The position numbers were made by a program, and so were the translations under genes. From Corynebacterium frankenforstense (GTDB lineage Bacteria; Actinomycetota; Actinomycetes; Mycobacteriales; Mycobacteriaceae), in contig NZ_JASODI010000029.1 of NCBI RefSeq assembly GCF_030211955.1, positions 1-18,968 on the forward strand: 18,968 nucleotides of DNA. Direction: 5' to 3'. The notes under the pieces were generated by a model. It did no database searches. It was not told where the DNA came from and was given only the letters and a program-made list of their open reading frames with translations. Positions 1-7,377 of the stretch are shown in pieces (the stretch's first letter is position 1; each line of letters begins with the position of its first letter).

Positions 1-70
1 CCATCTCGAGACCCCGTGACCGGTCAGCATCTGACCTGGTAGCCGGTGCCTCTCGCGGCGACGAGGTGAT

Positions 71-99
71 AAGTTACCCCGAACCCCACACCTTGACAA
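71..99 (-). promoter_or_regulatory. Promoter facing out of the left edge
   Basis: On the minus strand a -35 hexamer TTGTCA (99-94) is followed after exactly 17 nt by TAACTT (76-71), a good sigma-A type pair. Transcription would start near 64 and run off the left edge. A 6-bp inverted repeat (GGTCAG/CTGACC, 22-36) lies in the expected leader and could be an operator or RNA hairpin. An ATG on the minus strand at 4-2 could be the first codon of the gene beyond the edge. No gene can be named. Confidence 0.4.
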
Positions 100-245
100 A
101 TCCCCAGGTGAATCAGGGTTTTTATCCGCGAAATCTGCACGGTTGCCACGCGCATTCGGACTGCATTTCCTGCCTGTGCACGCTCCGCAGCGGTCCCGGC
201 GGCACTCCCCCTCTCCGTCGGTCCCCGCAACCCCAGCAACCGAAG

Positions 246-283
246 ACACCGGGTACGGGCCATCCAAGCCCGGTACCCGGTGT
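246..283 (-). terminator. Hairpin terminator of the siderophore operon
   Basis: Arms 246-260 and 268-283 are complementary over 15-16 nt with one bulged base and a 7-nt loop. The hairpin lies 53 nt past the stop codon of the ATPase gene, the last gene of the operon. No clear U tract follows on the minus strand, so it is a stem-only terminator of the kind often seen in high-GC actinobacteria. The rest of 100-335 shows no convincing gene. Confidence 0.55.
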
Positions 284-335
284 GTACTTTCCCCCCGTAA
301 CCCGACGGTCTACAGCCGCCCCGGCCGCCGTCCGC

Positions 336-1091
336 CTAGTGGTAGCAGGCCAGCAGACCCCAGGGACCGTCGATGACCTCGATGTCGGTGCCGAAGATCC
401 TCGTGAGCTTCTCGGAGTCCATCACCTCGGCCACGGGGCCGAACTCCACGATCGCCCCGTCCTTGACGGCGCACACGTAGTCCGCGTAGCGCGCGGCGAA
501 GTTGATGTCGTGCAGCACGACGATGATCGTGCGCCCGAATTCCCGCGCCGCGCGGTGCAGGTGCTTCATCATCTGCACCGAGTGGGAGATGTCGAGGTTG
601 TTCAGCGGCTCGTCCAGGAGCACGTAGTCGGTTTCCTGGCACAGCACCATCGCCACGTAGGCGCGCTGGCGCTGGCCGCCCGAGAGCTGCTCGAGGTAGC
701 GGTCCTCCAGCTCGGTGAGGTTGAGGAAGTCGAGGTAGCGGTCGATGATCTCCTCGTCCTCGGCGGTCAGCCGGCCGTGCGAGTACGGGAAGCGTCCGAA
801 GCCGACCAGCTGGCGCACCGTGAGCTTGGTGATGAAGTGGTTCTCCTGACGCAGCACCGAGATGATCTTGGCCAGGTCCTTCGACTTGGTCTTGGCTACG
901 TCGAAGTGCGCGACCTCGATGGAGCCCTCGTCCATGTCGAGCAGCCGGCCGATCATGGTCAGCAGCGTCGACTTGCCCGCACCGTTCGGCCCGACGAGGG
1001 CGGTGATCCCGCCGTCCGGGATCTCCAGGTCGACCGGTCCGATGTCGACCTCGTCGTTGTAGTTCTTGCGAACGTGGCTGAGCTTGATCAC
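336..1091 (-). CDS. Siderophore ABC transporter ATP-binding protein
   Basis: This is a 251-residue cytoplasmic ATPase that would power iron-siderophore import through the two permeases encoded just upstream. Seen in the sequence: Walker A GPNGAGKST (34-42), Q-loop Q82, ABC signature LSGGQ (136-140), Walker B YVLLDE (156-161) and switch histidine H194 in VVLHD. The length is usual for FepC/FecE/YclP-like subunits. The start is a GTG at 1091 that overlaps the TGA of the upstream permease gene (GTGA overlap), which implies translational coupling. Longer in-frame extension is only the shadow of the permease gene. It is the last gene of a four-gene iron operon and is followed by a hairpin. The substrate is probably a ferric siderophore; the exact ligand cannot be read from the sequence. 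Confidence 0.93.
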   Translation of the reverse strand: MIKLSHVRKNYNDEVDIGPVDLEIPDGGITALVGPNGAGKSTLLTMIGRLLDMDEGSIEVAHFDVAKTKSKDLAKIISVLRQENHFITKLTVRQLVGFGRFPYSHGRLTAEDEEIIDRYLDFLNLTELEDRYLEQLSGGQRQRAYVAMVLCQETDYVLLDEPLNNLDISHSVQMMKHLHRAAREFGRTIIVVLHDINFAARYADYVCAVKDGAIVEFGPVAEVMDSEKLTRIFGTDIEVIDGPWGLLACYH

Positions 1092-2236
1092 AGGCGCCCC
1101 TTCCGGAGGATGACGAACAGGAACATCGTGCCGCCGACGAGCTCGATGACGATGGAGACCACGCCCTGCGCGTAAAAGACGTGGTTCATCAGGAAGTAGG
1201 CGCCGGTGAGCACCACGTACCCGATCAGGGCGGCCATGGGGATGATGTAGCGATGGTCGTAGGTGTCGGCGAACTGGTAGGCCAGCGTGGCCACCAGGAA
1301 GCCGAGGAAGGTCATCGGCCCGACCAGCGCCGTGGAGACGGCGATCAGCACCGAGACCAGGATGAGCACGTAGATCGTGTTGGCCTTGTGATTCACGCCG
1401 ATGTTGGTCGCCTGGGCCTTGCCCAGAGCGATGACGTTGAGGGTGCGGGCGTTGAGCATCATCAGCGCCGTAGCGATGAGCACGAGCGGGACGGCCACCG
1501 GGTAATAGTCCGGGTCCGCGTTGTTGACGGAGCCGAACAGGCGCGCGGTGAGCACGTCGAACTCGCTCGGGGTCAGCAGGCGCTGCATGAAGGTCGCCAG
1601 CGAGCCGAGCCCGCCGCCGATGACGATGCCGACCAGCAGCATCACGTGGATGTTGCCGCGGTCGCCGGTCAGCAGCCAGCTGTAGAGCAGCAGCGACATG
1701 CCGACCATGATCACCAGCTGGAAGACGAAGTTGCCCGCCGAGTAGCCGGCCGTCAGCCCCGCCGCACCGAAGAAGAAGACGGTGCTGGTGTGGATCAGCT
1801 TGTAGAGCGACTCGAAGCCCATGATCGACGGCGTGATGATGCGGTTGCTCGTCACCGTCTGGAAGGCGACGGTGGCCACCGCCTGGGCGAGCGCCACCAG
1901 CGCCATCGCGATCACGGAGTCCGCGCGCCGCTTGGCGATCAGCCAGAAGCGCGGGTCGCCGAACGGGATCGGGTTGCCGTAGGCGAGCAGCCCGGCGGTG
2001 AAGACCACCGCGAGCACCACGCACACCGCGAGGATGATCCAGTACTTGCGCCGCGCCTTCGCGGACGCGAAGGAGCCCGAGCGCTTCGCCCGCCCCCCGC
2101 GCCCGCCCCCGGCGTGGCCCTCGAGCGTGCCGCGGTCCACACGCACGGCGGCGCCCCCGGCGCCGCCGTCCGCGCCTGCGGTGCGCTCGGCCGCCTGTGC
2201 GGCGTGCACGCGGGCGTCGGAAATCGTGTCAGCCAT
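1088..2236 (-). CDS. Siderophore ABC transporter permease (FecCD family), second
   Basis: This 382-residue integral membrane protein is one of two permease halves of the siderophore importer. After a 60-70 residue Gly/Ala/Arg-rich, soluble-looking N-terminus comes a series of about nine or ten hydrophobic segments typical of BtuC/FepD-like permeases, with the family-type stretch around GKAQATNIGVN before the ATPase-coupling region. The long hydrophilic N-terminus is unusual for the family, so a start further downstream is possible. The ATG at 2236 is supported by AGGGGG upstream and by an 8-nt overlap with the preceding permease gene. The gene also overlaps the ATPase gene by 4 nt, so the three are probably translationally coupled. 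Pairing order and similarity suggest the YclNOPQ/Fag type of transporter. Confidence 0.9.
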   Translation of the reverse strand: MADTISDARVHAAQAAERTAGADGGAGGAAVRVDRGTLEGHAGGGRGGRAKRSGSFASAKARRKYWIILAVCVVLAVVFTAGLLAYGNPIPFGDPRFWLIAKRRADSVIAMALVALAQAVATVAFQTVTSNRIITPSIMGFESLYKLIHTSTVFFFGAAGLTAGYSAGNFVFQLVIMVGMSLLLYSWLLTGDRGNIHVMLLVGIVIGGGLGSLATFMQRLLTPSEFDVLTARLFGSVNNADPDYYPVAVPLVLIATALMMLNARTLNVIALGKAQATNIGVNHKANTIYVLILVSVLIAVSTALVGPMTFLGFLVATLAYQFADTYDHRYIIPMAALIGYVVLTGAYFLMNHVFYAQGVVSIVIELVGGTMFLFVILRKGRL

Positions 2237-3278
2237 TGCGCTTGCGCCCCCTAAGGATCAGAGCAACGAAGACCACGGCGCCGACGATGCCGAGCACCAC
2301 GGAGACCGGCACCTCGAAGGGCGCGATGACCGTGCGCGCGAAGAGGTCACAGACGGTGACCACCGCGATGCCGACGAGGACGACCCACGGCAGGTTGCTG
2401 CGCAGGTCGTCGCCGCGGAAGAGCGAGACGATGTTCGGCACGATCAGCCCGAGGAACGGCAGCTGGCCGATGACCACGGTGACCACGCCGCTGGCCACGG
2501 CGATCAGGCCGGTGCCCAGGATCATGATCTGGTTGTAGTTCAGCCCGACGTTGGTGGCGATGTCCTCGCCGAGGCCCGCGACGGTGAGGCAGTCGGCGAA
2601 GACCCACACGATCGCCAGCACCACGAGCACGATCCAGAGCACCTCCCACTGGCCCTCGAAGACCGAGGTGAAGTTACCGGCGAACCAGATCGTCAGCGAC
2701 TGCAGCATGTCGGTCTGCAGTGCGAAGAACGTCGAGACCGCGCTGACCACGGCGCCGAGCATGATGCCGATGATCGGAACCACCAGCGAGGAGCGCAGCG
2801 AGACCCGGCGCAGGAAGAGGAAGAAGATCATCGTGCCGACGAAGGCGGAGATCACCGCGCCGATCATGCGGGTGAACACCGAGGCGCCGGGGATGAGGAA
2901 CATCGTCAGCAGCAGGCCGAGGCCCGCCCACTCGGTGGTGCCGGTGGTGGTCGGCTCGACGAAGCGGTTCTGCGTGAGCAGCTGCATGACCAGGCCGGAC
3001 ATCGCCATGGCGGCGCCGGCGAGCACGAGCGCGATGGTGCGCGGCACGCGGGTCTTGCCGAACATCTCCCAGCCGTCCTCGGCGTGGATGATGTCGTAGA
3101 CTCCAGTGAACAGCGACGCCGCCAGCAGCGCCGCGACGAGCAGGACGCCGATGAGCAGCGCCCAGCCGTGGCGCCCGCGGCGCTTGCCGGCGCAGTCGCG
3201 TCGGCGCGTGCCGCCGGGCTCGTCCGTCCCGGCGGGTCGGCCGGGTCCGCCGGCCTGGCGCGCGGTTGCGGTACTCAA
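2229..3278 (-). CDS. Siderophore ABC transporter permease (FecCD family), first
   Basis: This 349-residue membrane permease is the partner of the next gene. It shows the FecCD pattern: a first hydrophobic segment after a short basic N-terminus, the early PRTIALVLAGAAMAMSGLVMQ stretch typical of this family, and a GLGEDIATNVGLN stretch ahead of the coupling helix. I place the start at TTG 3278 because GGGAGA (3290-3285) sits 6 nt upstream. An in-frame ATG at 3353 would give 25 extra poorly hydrophobic residues and lies only 5 nt from a DtxR-like box, so it is less likely. It overlaps the second permease gene by 8 nt. A 250-nt gap with a hairpin and a DtxR-like box separates it from the receptor gene, so it may be transcribed both with that gene and on its own. 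Confidence 0.88.
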   Translation of the reverse strand: MSTATARQAGGPGRPAGTDEPGGTRRRDCAGKRRGRHGWALLIGVLLVAALLAASLFTGVYDIIHAEDGWEMFGKTRVPRTIALVLAGAAMAMSGLVMQLLTQNRFVEPTTTGTTEWAGLGLLLTMFLIPGASVFTRMIGAVISAFVGTMIFFLFLRRVSLRSSLVVPIIGIMLGAVVSAVSTFFALQTDMLQSLTIWFAGNFTSVFEGQWEVLWIVLVVLAIVWVFADCLTVAGLGEDIATNVGLNYNQIMILGTGLIAVASGVVTVVIGQLPFLGLIVPNIVSLFRGDDLRSNLPWVVLVGIAVVTVCDLFARTVIAPFEVPVSVVLGIVGAVVFVALILRGRKRNG

Positions 3279-3358
3279 GAAGTGTCTCCCATCCGCCTCT
3301 CGGCGAAACGTGTGCGGGGACGCGCCGGAGGCCGGGCGTCCTCTGGCCCCCATGCACC

Positions 3359-3377
3359 CTAGCTTAGGCTTGCCGAC
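3359..3377 (-). promoter_or_regulatory. DtxR-like iron box before the permease genes
   Basis: On the minus strand the 19-mer GTCGGCAAGCCTAAGCTAG matches the corynebacterial DtxR consensus (TWAGGTWAGSCTWACCTWA) at about 14 of 19 positions, including the AGCCTAA core. It lies about 80 nt upstream of the TTG start of the first permease gene. DtxR with Fe2+ represses siderophore uptake genes in corynebacteria, so this box fits a second, internal iron-controlled promoter. The assignment rests on sequence match and context only. Confidence 0.55.
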
Positions 3378-3485
3378 GTCGCGAAGCTGCAGCGTGTGCG
3401 GTTAATTTCCGCCCGGCGCATGGTTGCGTCGGACGTGAATGAGGGCCGCCCCGCCCGGAGGTGGTGCGGCCCGTCGTCACCCGGG

Positions 3486-3517
3486 GCGCCCGGCGTCTGT
3501 TCGACGTCGCCGGGCGC
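3486..3517 (-). terminator. Hairpin after the receptor gene
   Basis: Perfect 10-bp arms (3486-3495 and 3508-3517) with a 12-nt loop lie 8 nt past the receptor stop codon. A second inverted repeat (GGGCCGC/GCGGCCC, 3443-3472) follows. Neither has a U tract. They could reduce read-through into the permease genes, giving more receptor than transporter, or protect the 3' end of the receptor mRNA. Confidence 0.5.
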
Positions 3518-3525
3518 TGGCCGTG

Positions 3526-4548
3526 CTACTTCTGCGCGGCCTCGAGCTGATCGGCGATGCCGTTCAGGATCTCGGTGTAGGTGATGATGTTCTCGTTGGT
3601 GTAGGTGTCGTCCGGGGCGTAGTAGACGTGGCCGTCCTTGACGGCGGTGACGCCCTCAAGCGGGGTGGACTCCTCGATCACGTTCTTGGCGGGCTTGGAG
3701 GCACCTTCGCTGGAGCTGATCGCGGCGTCGCGGTCGAGGACCAGCATGAAGTCCGGGTTGGAGTCGGCGATGGCCTCGACGGAGATGTCGTCGCCCTTGT
3801 GGTCGGAGGAGGCGTGCTCGATCTGCAGGGCCGGCTTGAAGCCGATCAGGTCGAACAGCGGGCCGTAGGTGCGGCCGACGTGCGGGGCGACGTATCCGAT
3901 GTCGCCGCCGGAGACGTTGACGGCCATGACGGTGGACTCGCCGTCGTAGGCGTCCTTGGCGCGCTGCAGGGCCTTGTTGAAGTCGTCGATCAGCTTCTGG
4001 GCCTCGTCCTCCTTGTCGAAGATCTTGCCCATGTTCTCGACATGGCGGGTCAGCTCCTCGTCGAGCGGCTTGTCCTCGCGCGGCTCGAAGTCGACCAGGG
4101 TGGCCTGCGGGTTCATCTGCTCGATCTGCTCGTCGTACTTCTGGAAGCGCTGGCCGGAGACGATCAGCTGCGGGTCACCCGCGACGATCTGCTCCAGGTC
4201 CGGCTCCTTGTGGTTTCCGACGTCGAGGATGCTCTCGTCGTTCTTCAGGTCCGGAAGGGTGGACGGCACCAGCTTGCGGGCGCCGACGGTGATCGGCACC
4301 TGCCACTGGTCGAGAATCTCGAAGGAGCGGTTGTCCAGGACGGCGACGCTCTCGATCGGCTTCTCGATGGTCTTCTCACCCTCGTTGTCCTCCACGGTCA
4401 CCGACTCGGCGGCGGTGCTCTCGGTGGCGGAGCCGTCCGCGGCGGCGGAGGTGGAGGAGCCGGAGCCCTCACCGTCGTTGGAGCAGCCGGTCAGCACGAG
4501 CGCGGCGCCGGCGACGAGGGCGGTCAGGGTGTGGCGGATCTTGGCCAT
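3526..4548 (-). CDS. Siderophore-binding lipoprotein (ABC receptor)
   Basis: This 340-residue iron-siderophore substrate-binding protein is anchored to the outer face of the membrane. The N-terminus is a short lipoprotein signal peptide with lipobox LTGC (19-22, lipidated C22), followed by a Ser/Ala/Glu-rich linker to about residue 50. The mature part has the TroA/FepB-type fold pattern, with stretches such as ESVAVLDNRSFEILDQW near the start and a long connecting helix around LIDDFNKALQRAKDAY. The closest functional group by eye is the YclQ/CeuE-like receptors of catecholate siderophores. The ATG start at 4548 has AGGAAGAGAG upstream. It is the first gene of the iron operon and has two DtxR-like boxes in front. 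The ligand is not determinable here. Confidence 0.9.
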   Translation of the reverse strand: MAKIRHTLTALVAGAALVLTGCSNDGEGSGSSTSAAADGSATESTAAESVTVEDNEGEKTIEKPIESVAVLDNRSFEILDQWQVPITVGARKLVPSTLPDLKNDESILDVGNHKEPDLEQIVAGDPQLIVSGQRFQKYDEQIEQMNPQATLVDFEPREDKPLDEELTRHVENMGKIFDKEDEAQKLIDDFNKALQRAKDAYDGESTVMAVNVSGGDIGYVAPHVGRTYGPLFDLIGFKPALQIEHASSDHKGDDISVEAIADSNPDFMLVLDRDAAISSSEGASKPAKNVIEESTPLEGVTAVKDGHVYYAPDDTYTNENIITYTEILNGIADQLEAAQK

Positions 4549-4613
4549 CTGTCTCTCTTCCTGAGGTGGTTCTCGGGCCTGCCTTGGGGAGCAGGCCGGA
4601 AGGACGATCTACC

Positions 4614-4632
4614 GTAGCTAAGGCTACGGTAA
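4614..4632 (-). promoter_or_regulatory. DtxR-like iron box, receptor-proximal
   Basis: The minus-strand 19-mer TTACCGTAGCCTTAGCTAC matches the DtxR consensus at about 14 of 19 positions, with the TAGCCTWA core intact. It overlaps an 8-bp inverted repeat ACCGTAGC/GCTACGGT (4611-4630). It sits 66 nt upstream of the receptor ATG, where bound DtxR would block transcription. Family knowledge: DtxR represses such operons when iron is plentiful. Confidence 0.6.
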
Positions 4633-4667
4633 CCTTCTGTCCGCAGACGATAACGGAGCGTTGCGAA

Positions 4668-4686
4668 TTTGGCCAGGCTAACCCCA
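4668..4686 (+). promoter_or_regulatory. DtxR-like iron box, distal
   Basis: The 19-mer TTTGGCCAGGCTAACCCCA (plus strand) matches the DtxR consensus at about 14 of 19 positions, including AGGCTAACC. It is 54 nt from the receptor-proximal box measured start to start, about five helical turns, so two DtxR dimers could bind the same DNA face. No single -10/-35 pair between the boxes is convincing enough to report. Confidence 0.5.
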
Positions 4687-4768
4687 TCTGCTTGGCGGCA
4701 ACCTCCAAAAAACCCGGTCAGGCGCGGCGAAAGTAATCAGATGTCCACCCCTGCCACCTACCCCCTAT

Positions 4769-4828
4769 CCGAATTTCTTTACTTCGAGTTAACCCGAAGT
4801 GGTTCGGGAGTTCACCACACGTGTAGTG
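4769..4828. promoter_or_regulatory. Nested inverted repeats between ssrA and iron operon
   Basis: ACTTCG (4781-4786) pairs with CGAAGT (4795-4800), and outside it CCGAA (4769-4773) pairs with TTCGG (4803-4807). A separate 16-bp near-palindrome with one mismatched pair, CACCACACGTGTAGTG, lies at 4813-4828. These could be operator sites or remnants of an RNA structure. No gene is visible between 4687 and 4925. Confidence 0.3.
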
Positions 4829-4925
4829 CGCCGCTCCCCCGACGGACCGCAGGTGGGGCGCCCGCCGGGCGCCGGGCCCCGCAGGCCCGCCGACCCCGGG
4901 CAGATCCGCGGGCTCGGACATGATC

Positions 4926-4956
4926 GAAGCCCCCGGCCGAAACGGCCGGGGGCTTC
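4926..4956 (-). terminator. ssrA: ssrA terminator
   Basis: A perfect 14-bp stem (4926-4939 with 4943-4956) closes a 3-nt loop directly beyond the tmRNA 3' end. It has no U tract on either strand. Its position just past the mature tmRNA end and its very high stability make it the likely terminator. Confidence 0.8.
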
Positions 4957-4959
4957 CTC

Positions 4960-5333
4960 GGTGGAGCTGCCGGGACTCGAACCCGGGTCCTTCGCCACCT
5001 CGCCAGGGCTTCTCCGTGCGCAGTTCGCGCGGAGTCTCTGCTCGGCCCTCCGGATCAGGCGAACGCGTCCGGATGACGGGCCCAGTCAGCGGTGGAAGTC
5101 CCGCCGGGCCCCGCTGACGCGACCCGGCGGCAAGTCCCTTAGTCGATGCCAGACTCCGGATCAGGGACGTATCCGGGCTGACAGACACGCGCTCGCTTTA
5201 GGCAGCGAGGGCGTAGTCGCGCTGAGTGTTCTCGGCGCTTATCAGGTTGCTGCGACGCTTACGGTGGTCTCCAGCCTGCACCGGCACGCTTCCCCTGGCT
5301 CAATCGACGAAGTCGAAACCAAAAATCAGCCCC
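4960..5333 (-). ncRNA. ssrA: Transfer-messenger RNA (tmRNA)
   Basis: tmRNA rescues stalled ribosomes together with SmpB and adds a degradation tag. The 5' end GGGGCTG (5333-5327) pairs with CAGCTCC (4969-4963) to form an acceptor stem with a G3-U pair, the alanine identity element. The T arm is visible as CCGGG-TTCGAGT-CCCGG next to the 3' end. The tag frame (5236-5198) reads AENTQRDYALAA followed by TAA, a corynebacterial-type tag that I recall as identical to that of C. diphtheriae. The discriminator A is at 4962 and only CC, then G, follows, so the final A of CCA must be added enzymatically. The length of about 372 nt is normal. Pseudoknots were not modelled. The gene is on the same strand as smpB but separated from it by two genes. 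Confidence 0.96.
5198..5236 (-). other. ssrA: tmRNA tag-peptide reading frame
   Basis: The resume codon GCC (5236-5234) is followed by codons for ENTQRDYALAA and a TAA stop (5200-5198). With the alanine carried by the tRNA-like part, the added tag is 13 residues and ends in ALAA, the degron seen by Clp proteases. Confidence 0.93.
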
Positions 5334-5342
5334 TCTTCGTGT

Positions 5343-5375
5343 CCTGCGGACGGGAGGTGTGCCGCCTTCCGCAGG
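5343..5375 (-). other. tmRNA 5' leader hairpin
   Basis: CCTGCGGA (5343-5350) and TCCGCAGG (5368-5375) form a perfect 8-bp inverted repeat between the predicted promoter and the mature 5' end at 5333. The primary transcript probably starts near 5376, so this would fold in the leader that RNase P removes. Its role is inferred from position only. Confidence 0.45.
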
Positions 5376-5382
5376 AGATCCA

Positions 5383-5412
5383 ATTCTACGCCCGCCCACC
5401 CTTCCCCCGCAA
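5383..5412 (-). promoter_or_regulatory. ssrA: ssrA promoter
   Basis: On the minus strand TTGCGG (5412-5407), an 18-nt spacer and TAGAAT (5388-5383) form a good sigma-A promoter. It would start about 43 nt before the mature tmRNA 5' end. The stretch 5413-5650 to its right holds the leader of the AbgT gene and a weak TATTGT (5509-5514) but no other gene. Confidence 0.6.
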
Positions 5413-5650
5413 GCACCACCCGGACACCACCCGGACACCTCCCGAGGTCACGGCCGTCACGGGCGATGGTTTCACCCCCTTTCCCACCCGCGTGCGGCCC
5501 CCGGGAGATATTGTGGCTGCCGACACACCCGCGCGGCGGTGCCTCCGGCGCCACCCCGGGAATGTCCGCCCGAGGTGTCCCATCACCGACCTGAGACGAC
5601 TGACCCCGACCCGGGGACGGCGCCCGCCGTGCCCACCGTGAGGAGCGCCC

Positions 5651-7348
5651 ATGCCGGCACACCCCGTAGACGAGAACGGCCGCCGCACCGACGCCGACCT
5701 GAAGGACGACGCCCTGGAGGACGCCGCCGAGCTCGAGCGCGACGAGGAACGCCGCACCGAGGCCGAGGACCACCCGGAGGGCGGCGAGCACCGCCCCGGC
5801 GGCTTCCTCGGCCTGGTCGAACGCGTGGGCAACAAACTGCCCGACCCGTTCTGGCTCTTCGTCATCCTCTCCGTGGTGGTGCTGATCAGCTCGTGGATCG
5901 GCAACAAGCTCGGCATGCGCGCCGAGATCCCCTCCGACGGCGAGACCGTCGAGGTGACCAACCTGCTCTCCGCCGAGGGGCTGCAGAAGATGGTCTCGGA
6001 GGCCGTGGAGAACTTCATCACCTTCCCGCCGCTAGGCGTCATCCTCATCGTGATGCTCGGCATCGCCGTCGCCGAGCACTCCGGCCTGCTCGGCGCCGCC
6101 ATGCGCGGGGCCGTCGGCCGGGTGCGCCACCCGATGGTGCTCACCTTTGTCGTCGCGCTGACGGCGGTGACCGGCTCGATCGCCTCCGACGCGGTCTACG
6201 TGATCATGATCCCGCTGGGCGCGGCCGCCTTCAGCGCAGTGGGCCGCTCCCCCATCGTCGGCGCGATGGTCGCCTTCGCCGCCTCCTCGGGCGGCTTCAA
6301 CGCCTCGCTGCTGCTGAACATCACCGATCTGCTGCTCTCCGGCATCTCGACCTCGGCTGCTGCCTTCATCGACGAGTCCTACAAGGTCTCCCCGCTGGCG
6401 AACTACTTCTTCGTCATCCCCTCGGCGATCGTGCTTGCGCTGCTGATCACCGCCGTGACCGAGCTGTTCATCAACGACAAGGCCCGCGACCTGGTCAACC
6501 ACGACCACGTCGACGACGACGCCGCCAGCTTCACCACCCCGGACCACATCGAGACCCCCGACGACGAGGGCCTCAAGCTGGCCGCCGAGGAGATCCGTGG
6601 CCTGAAGGTCACGGGCCTTTTCAGCCTGGGGATGCTCGGGGCCTACTTCGGCCTGCTGTTCATCCCCGGCTCGCCGTTCCTCGGCGCCGACAACGCCGCG
6701 ATGGAGTCGGTGCTGATCACCGACATCGGCGCCGTGATCGGCGTGATGTTCTTCGCCGCCGGCCTGGTCTACGGCCTGGTGACCCGCTCGATCACCTCCG
6801 GCGGCGACGTGCCGCGCTTCATGGCCAAGGGCCTGGAGACCCTGGTGCCGATGATGGTGCTCTTCTTCGCCGTCTCGCAGTTTTTGGCCTACTTCGAGTG
6901 GTCCAACCTCGGCCAGTGGACCGCCATCAAGGGCTCCGAGGCGCTGACTGTCATCGACATGCCCAAGCCGCTGCTCTTCGCGCTGTTCGTGCTGCTGGTC
7001 GCGGCCATCAACCTGCTGATCACCTCGGGCTCGGCGCAGTGGGCGCTCATGGCGCCGGTGGTGGTGCCGATGTTCATGCTCGTCGGCATCGCCCCCGAGG
7101 TCACCCAGATGCTCTACCGCATCGGCGACTCCCCCGCCAACATCGTCACCCCGATGAGCCCGTACTTCGCCCTGGCCCTGATGTTCCTGCAGAAGTACTA
7201 CCGCAAGGCGGGCCTGGGCACGCTGATGAGCCTCTCGCTGCCCTACGCGGTGACCATGATGGTCGGATGGTTCCTGTTCTTCCTGGCCTGGTACTACACC
7301 GGCCTGCCGCTCGGCCCCGGCACCCCGATGGAGTACCCGGCAGGCTAG
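5651..7348 (+). CDS. AbgT-family transporter
   Basis: This 565-residue multi-pass inner membrane protein belongs to the AbgT family, whose members (AbgT, MtrF, YdaH) move p-aminobenzoyl-glutamate or export sulfonamides, generally driven by ion gradients. Family-type segments seen: PDPFWLFVILS (65-75), SSGGFNASL in the first hairpin region (212-220), ITSGSAQWALMAP in the second (from 457) and GDSPANIVTPMSPYF (from 492). The ATG at 5651 has AGGAG 5 nt upstream. Residues 1-50 form a strongly charged, Asp/Glu/Arg-rich cytoplasmic tail not needed for the family fold. It is transcribed alone against both neighbours and lies between ssrA and the smpB operon, which are often closer in relatives. Import versus efflux cannot be decided from the sequence. 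Confidence 0.93.
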   Translation: MPAHPVDENGRRTDADLKDDALEDAAELERDEERRTEAEDHPEGGEHRPGGFLGLVERVGNKLPDPFWLFVILSVVVLISSWIGNKLGMRAEIPSDGETVEVTNLLSAEGLQKMVSEAVENFITFPPLGVILIVMLGIAVAEHSGLLGAAMRGAVGRVRHPMVLTFVVALTAVTGSIASDAVYVIMIPLGAAAFSAVGRSPIVGAMVAFAASSGGFNASLLLNITDLLLSGISTSAAAFIDESYKVSPLANYFFVIPSAIVLALLITAVTELFINDKARDLVNHDHVDDDAASFTTPDHIETPDDEGLKLAAEEIRGLKVTGLFSLGMLGAYFGLLFIPGSPFLGADNAAMESVLITDIGAVIGVMFFAAGLVYGLVTRSITSGGDVPRFMAKGLETLVPMMVLFFAVSQFLAYFEWSNLGQWTAIKGSEALTVIDMPKPLLFALFVLLVAAINLLITSGSAQWALMAPVVVPMFMLVGIAPEVTQMLYRIGDSPANIVTPMSPYFALALMFLQKYYRKAGLGTLMSLSLPYAVTMMVGWFLFFLAWYYTGLPLGPGTPMEYPAG

Positions 7349-7377
7349 GCCTAACGGCCTAGCCCCGCGGCCTAGGC
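7343..7377. terminator. Shared terminator between convergent genes
   Basis: A perfect 9-bp stem GGCTAGGCC/GGCCTAGCC (7343-7351, 7356-7364) with a TAAC loop includes the stop codon of the AbgT gene. The right arm can also pair with CCTAGGC (7371-7377), which contains the stop codon of the convergent DUF488 gene. The element has no U tract. It probably ends transcripts from both sides. Confidence 0.6.

Noticed and set aside
66..1175. Long plus-strand reading frame opposite the ATPase gene
   Set aside because: It is the antisense shadow of a clear ABC ATPase with all motifs; its product is His/Val/Asp-rich with no family pattern.
3278..3353. ATG 3353 as the start of the first permease
   Set aside because: It lies next to the DtxR-like box with no ribosome-binding site, while TTG 3278 has GGGAGA at a good distance.
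4960..4990. Phage attachment site at the ssrA 3' end
   Set aside because: ssrA is a common integration target, but no second copy of its 3' end and no integrase or phage gene is visible in the window.
5359..7362. 667-residue frame overlapping the AbgT gene
   Set aside because: Arg/Pro/His-rich shadow in a GC-rich region; the AbgT frame shows clear membrane segments and family motifs.
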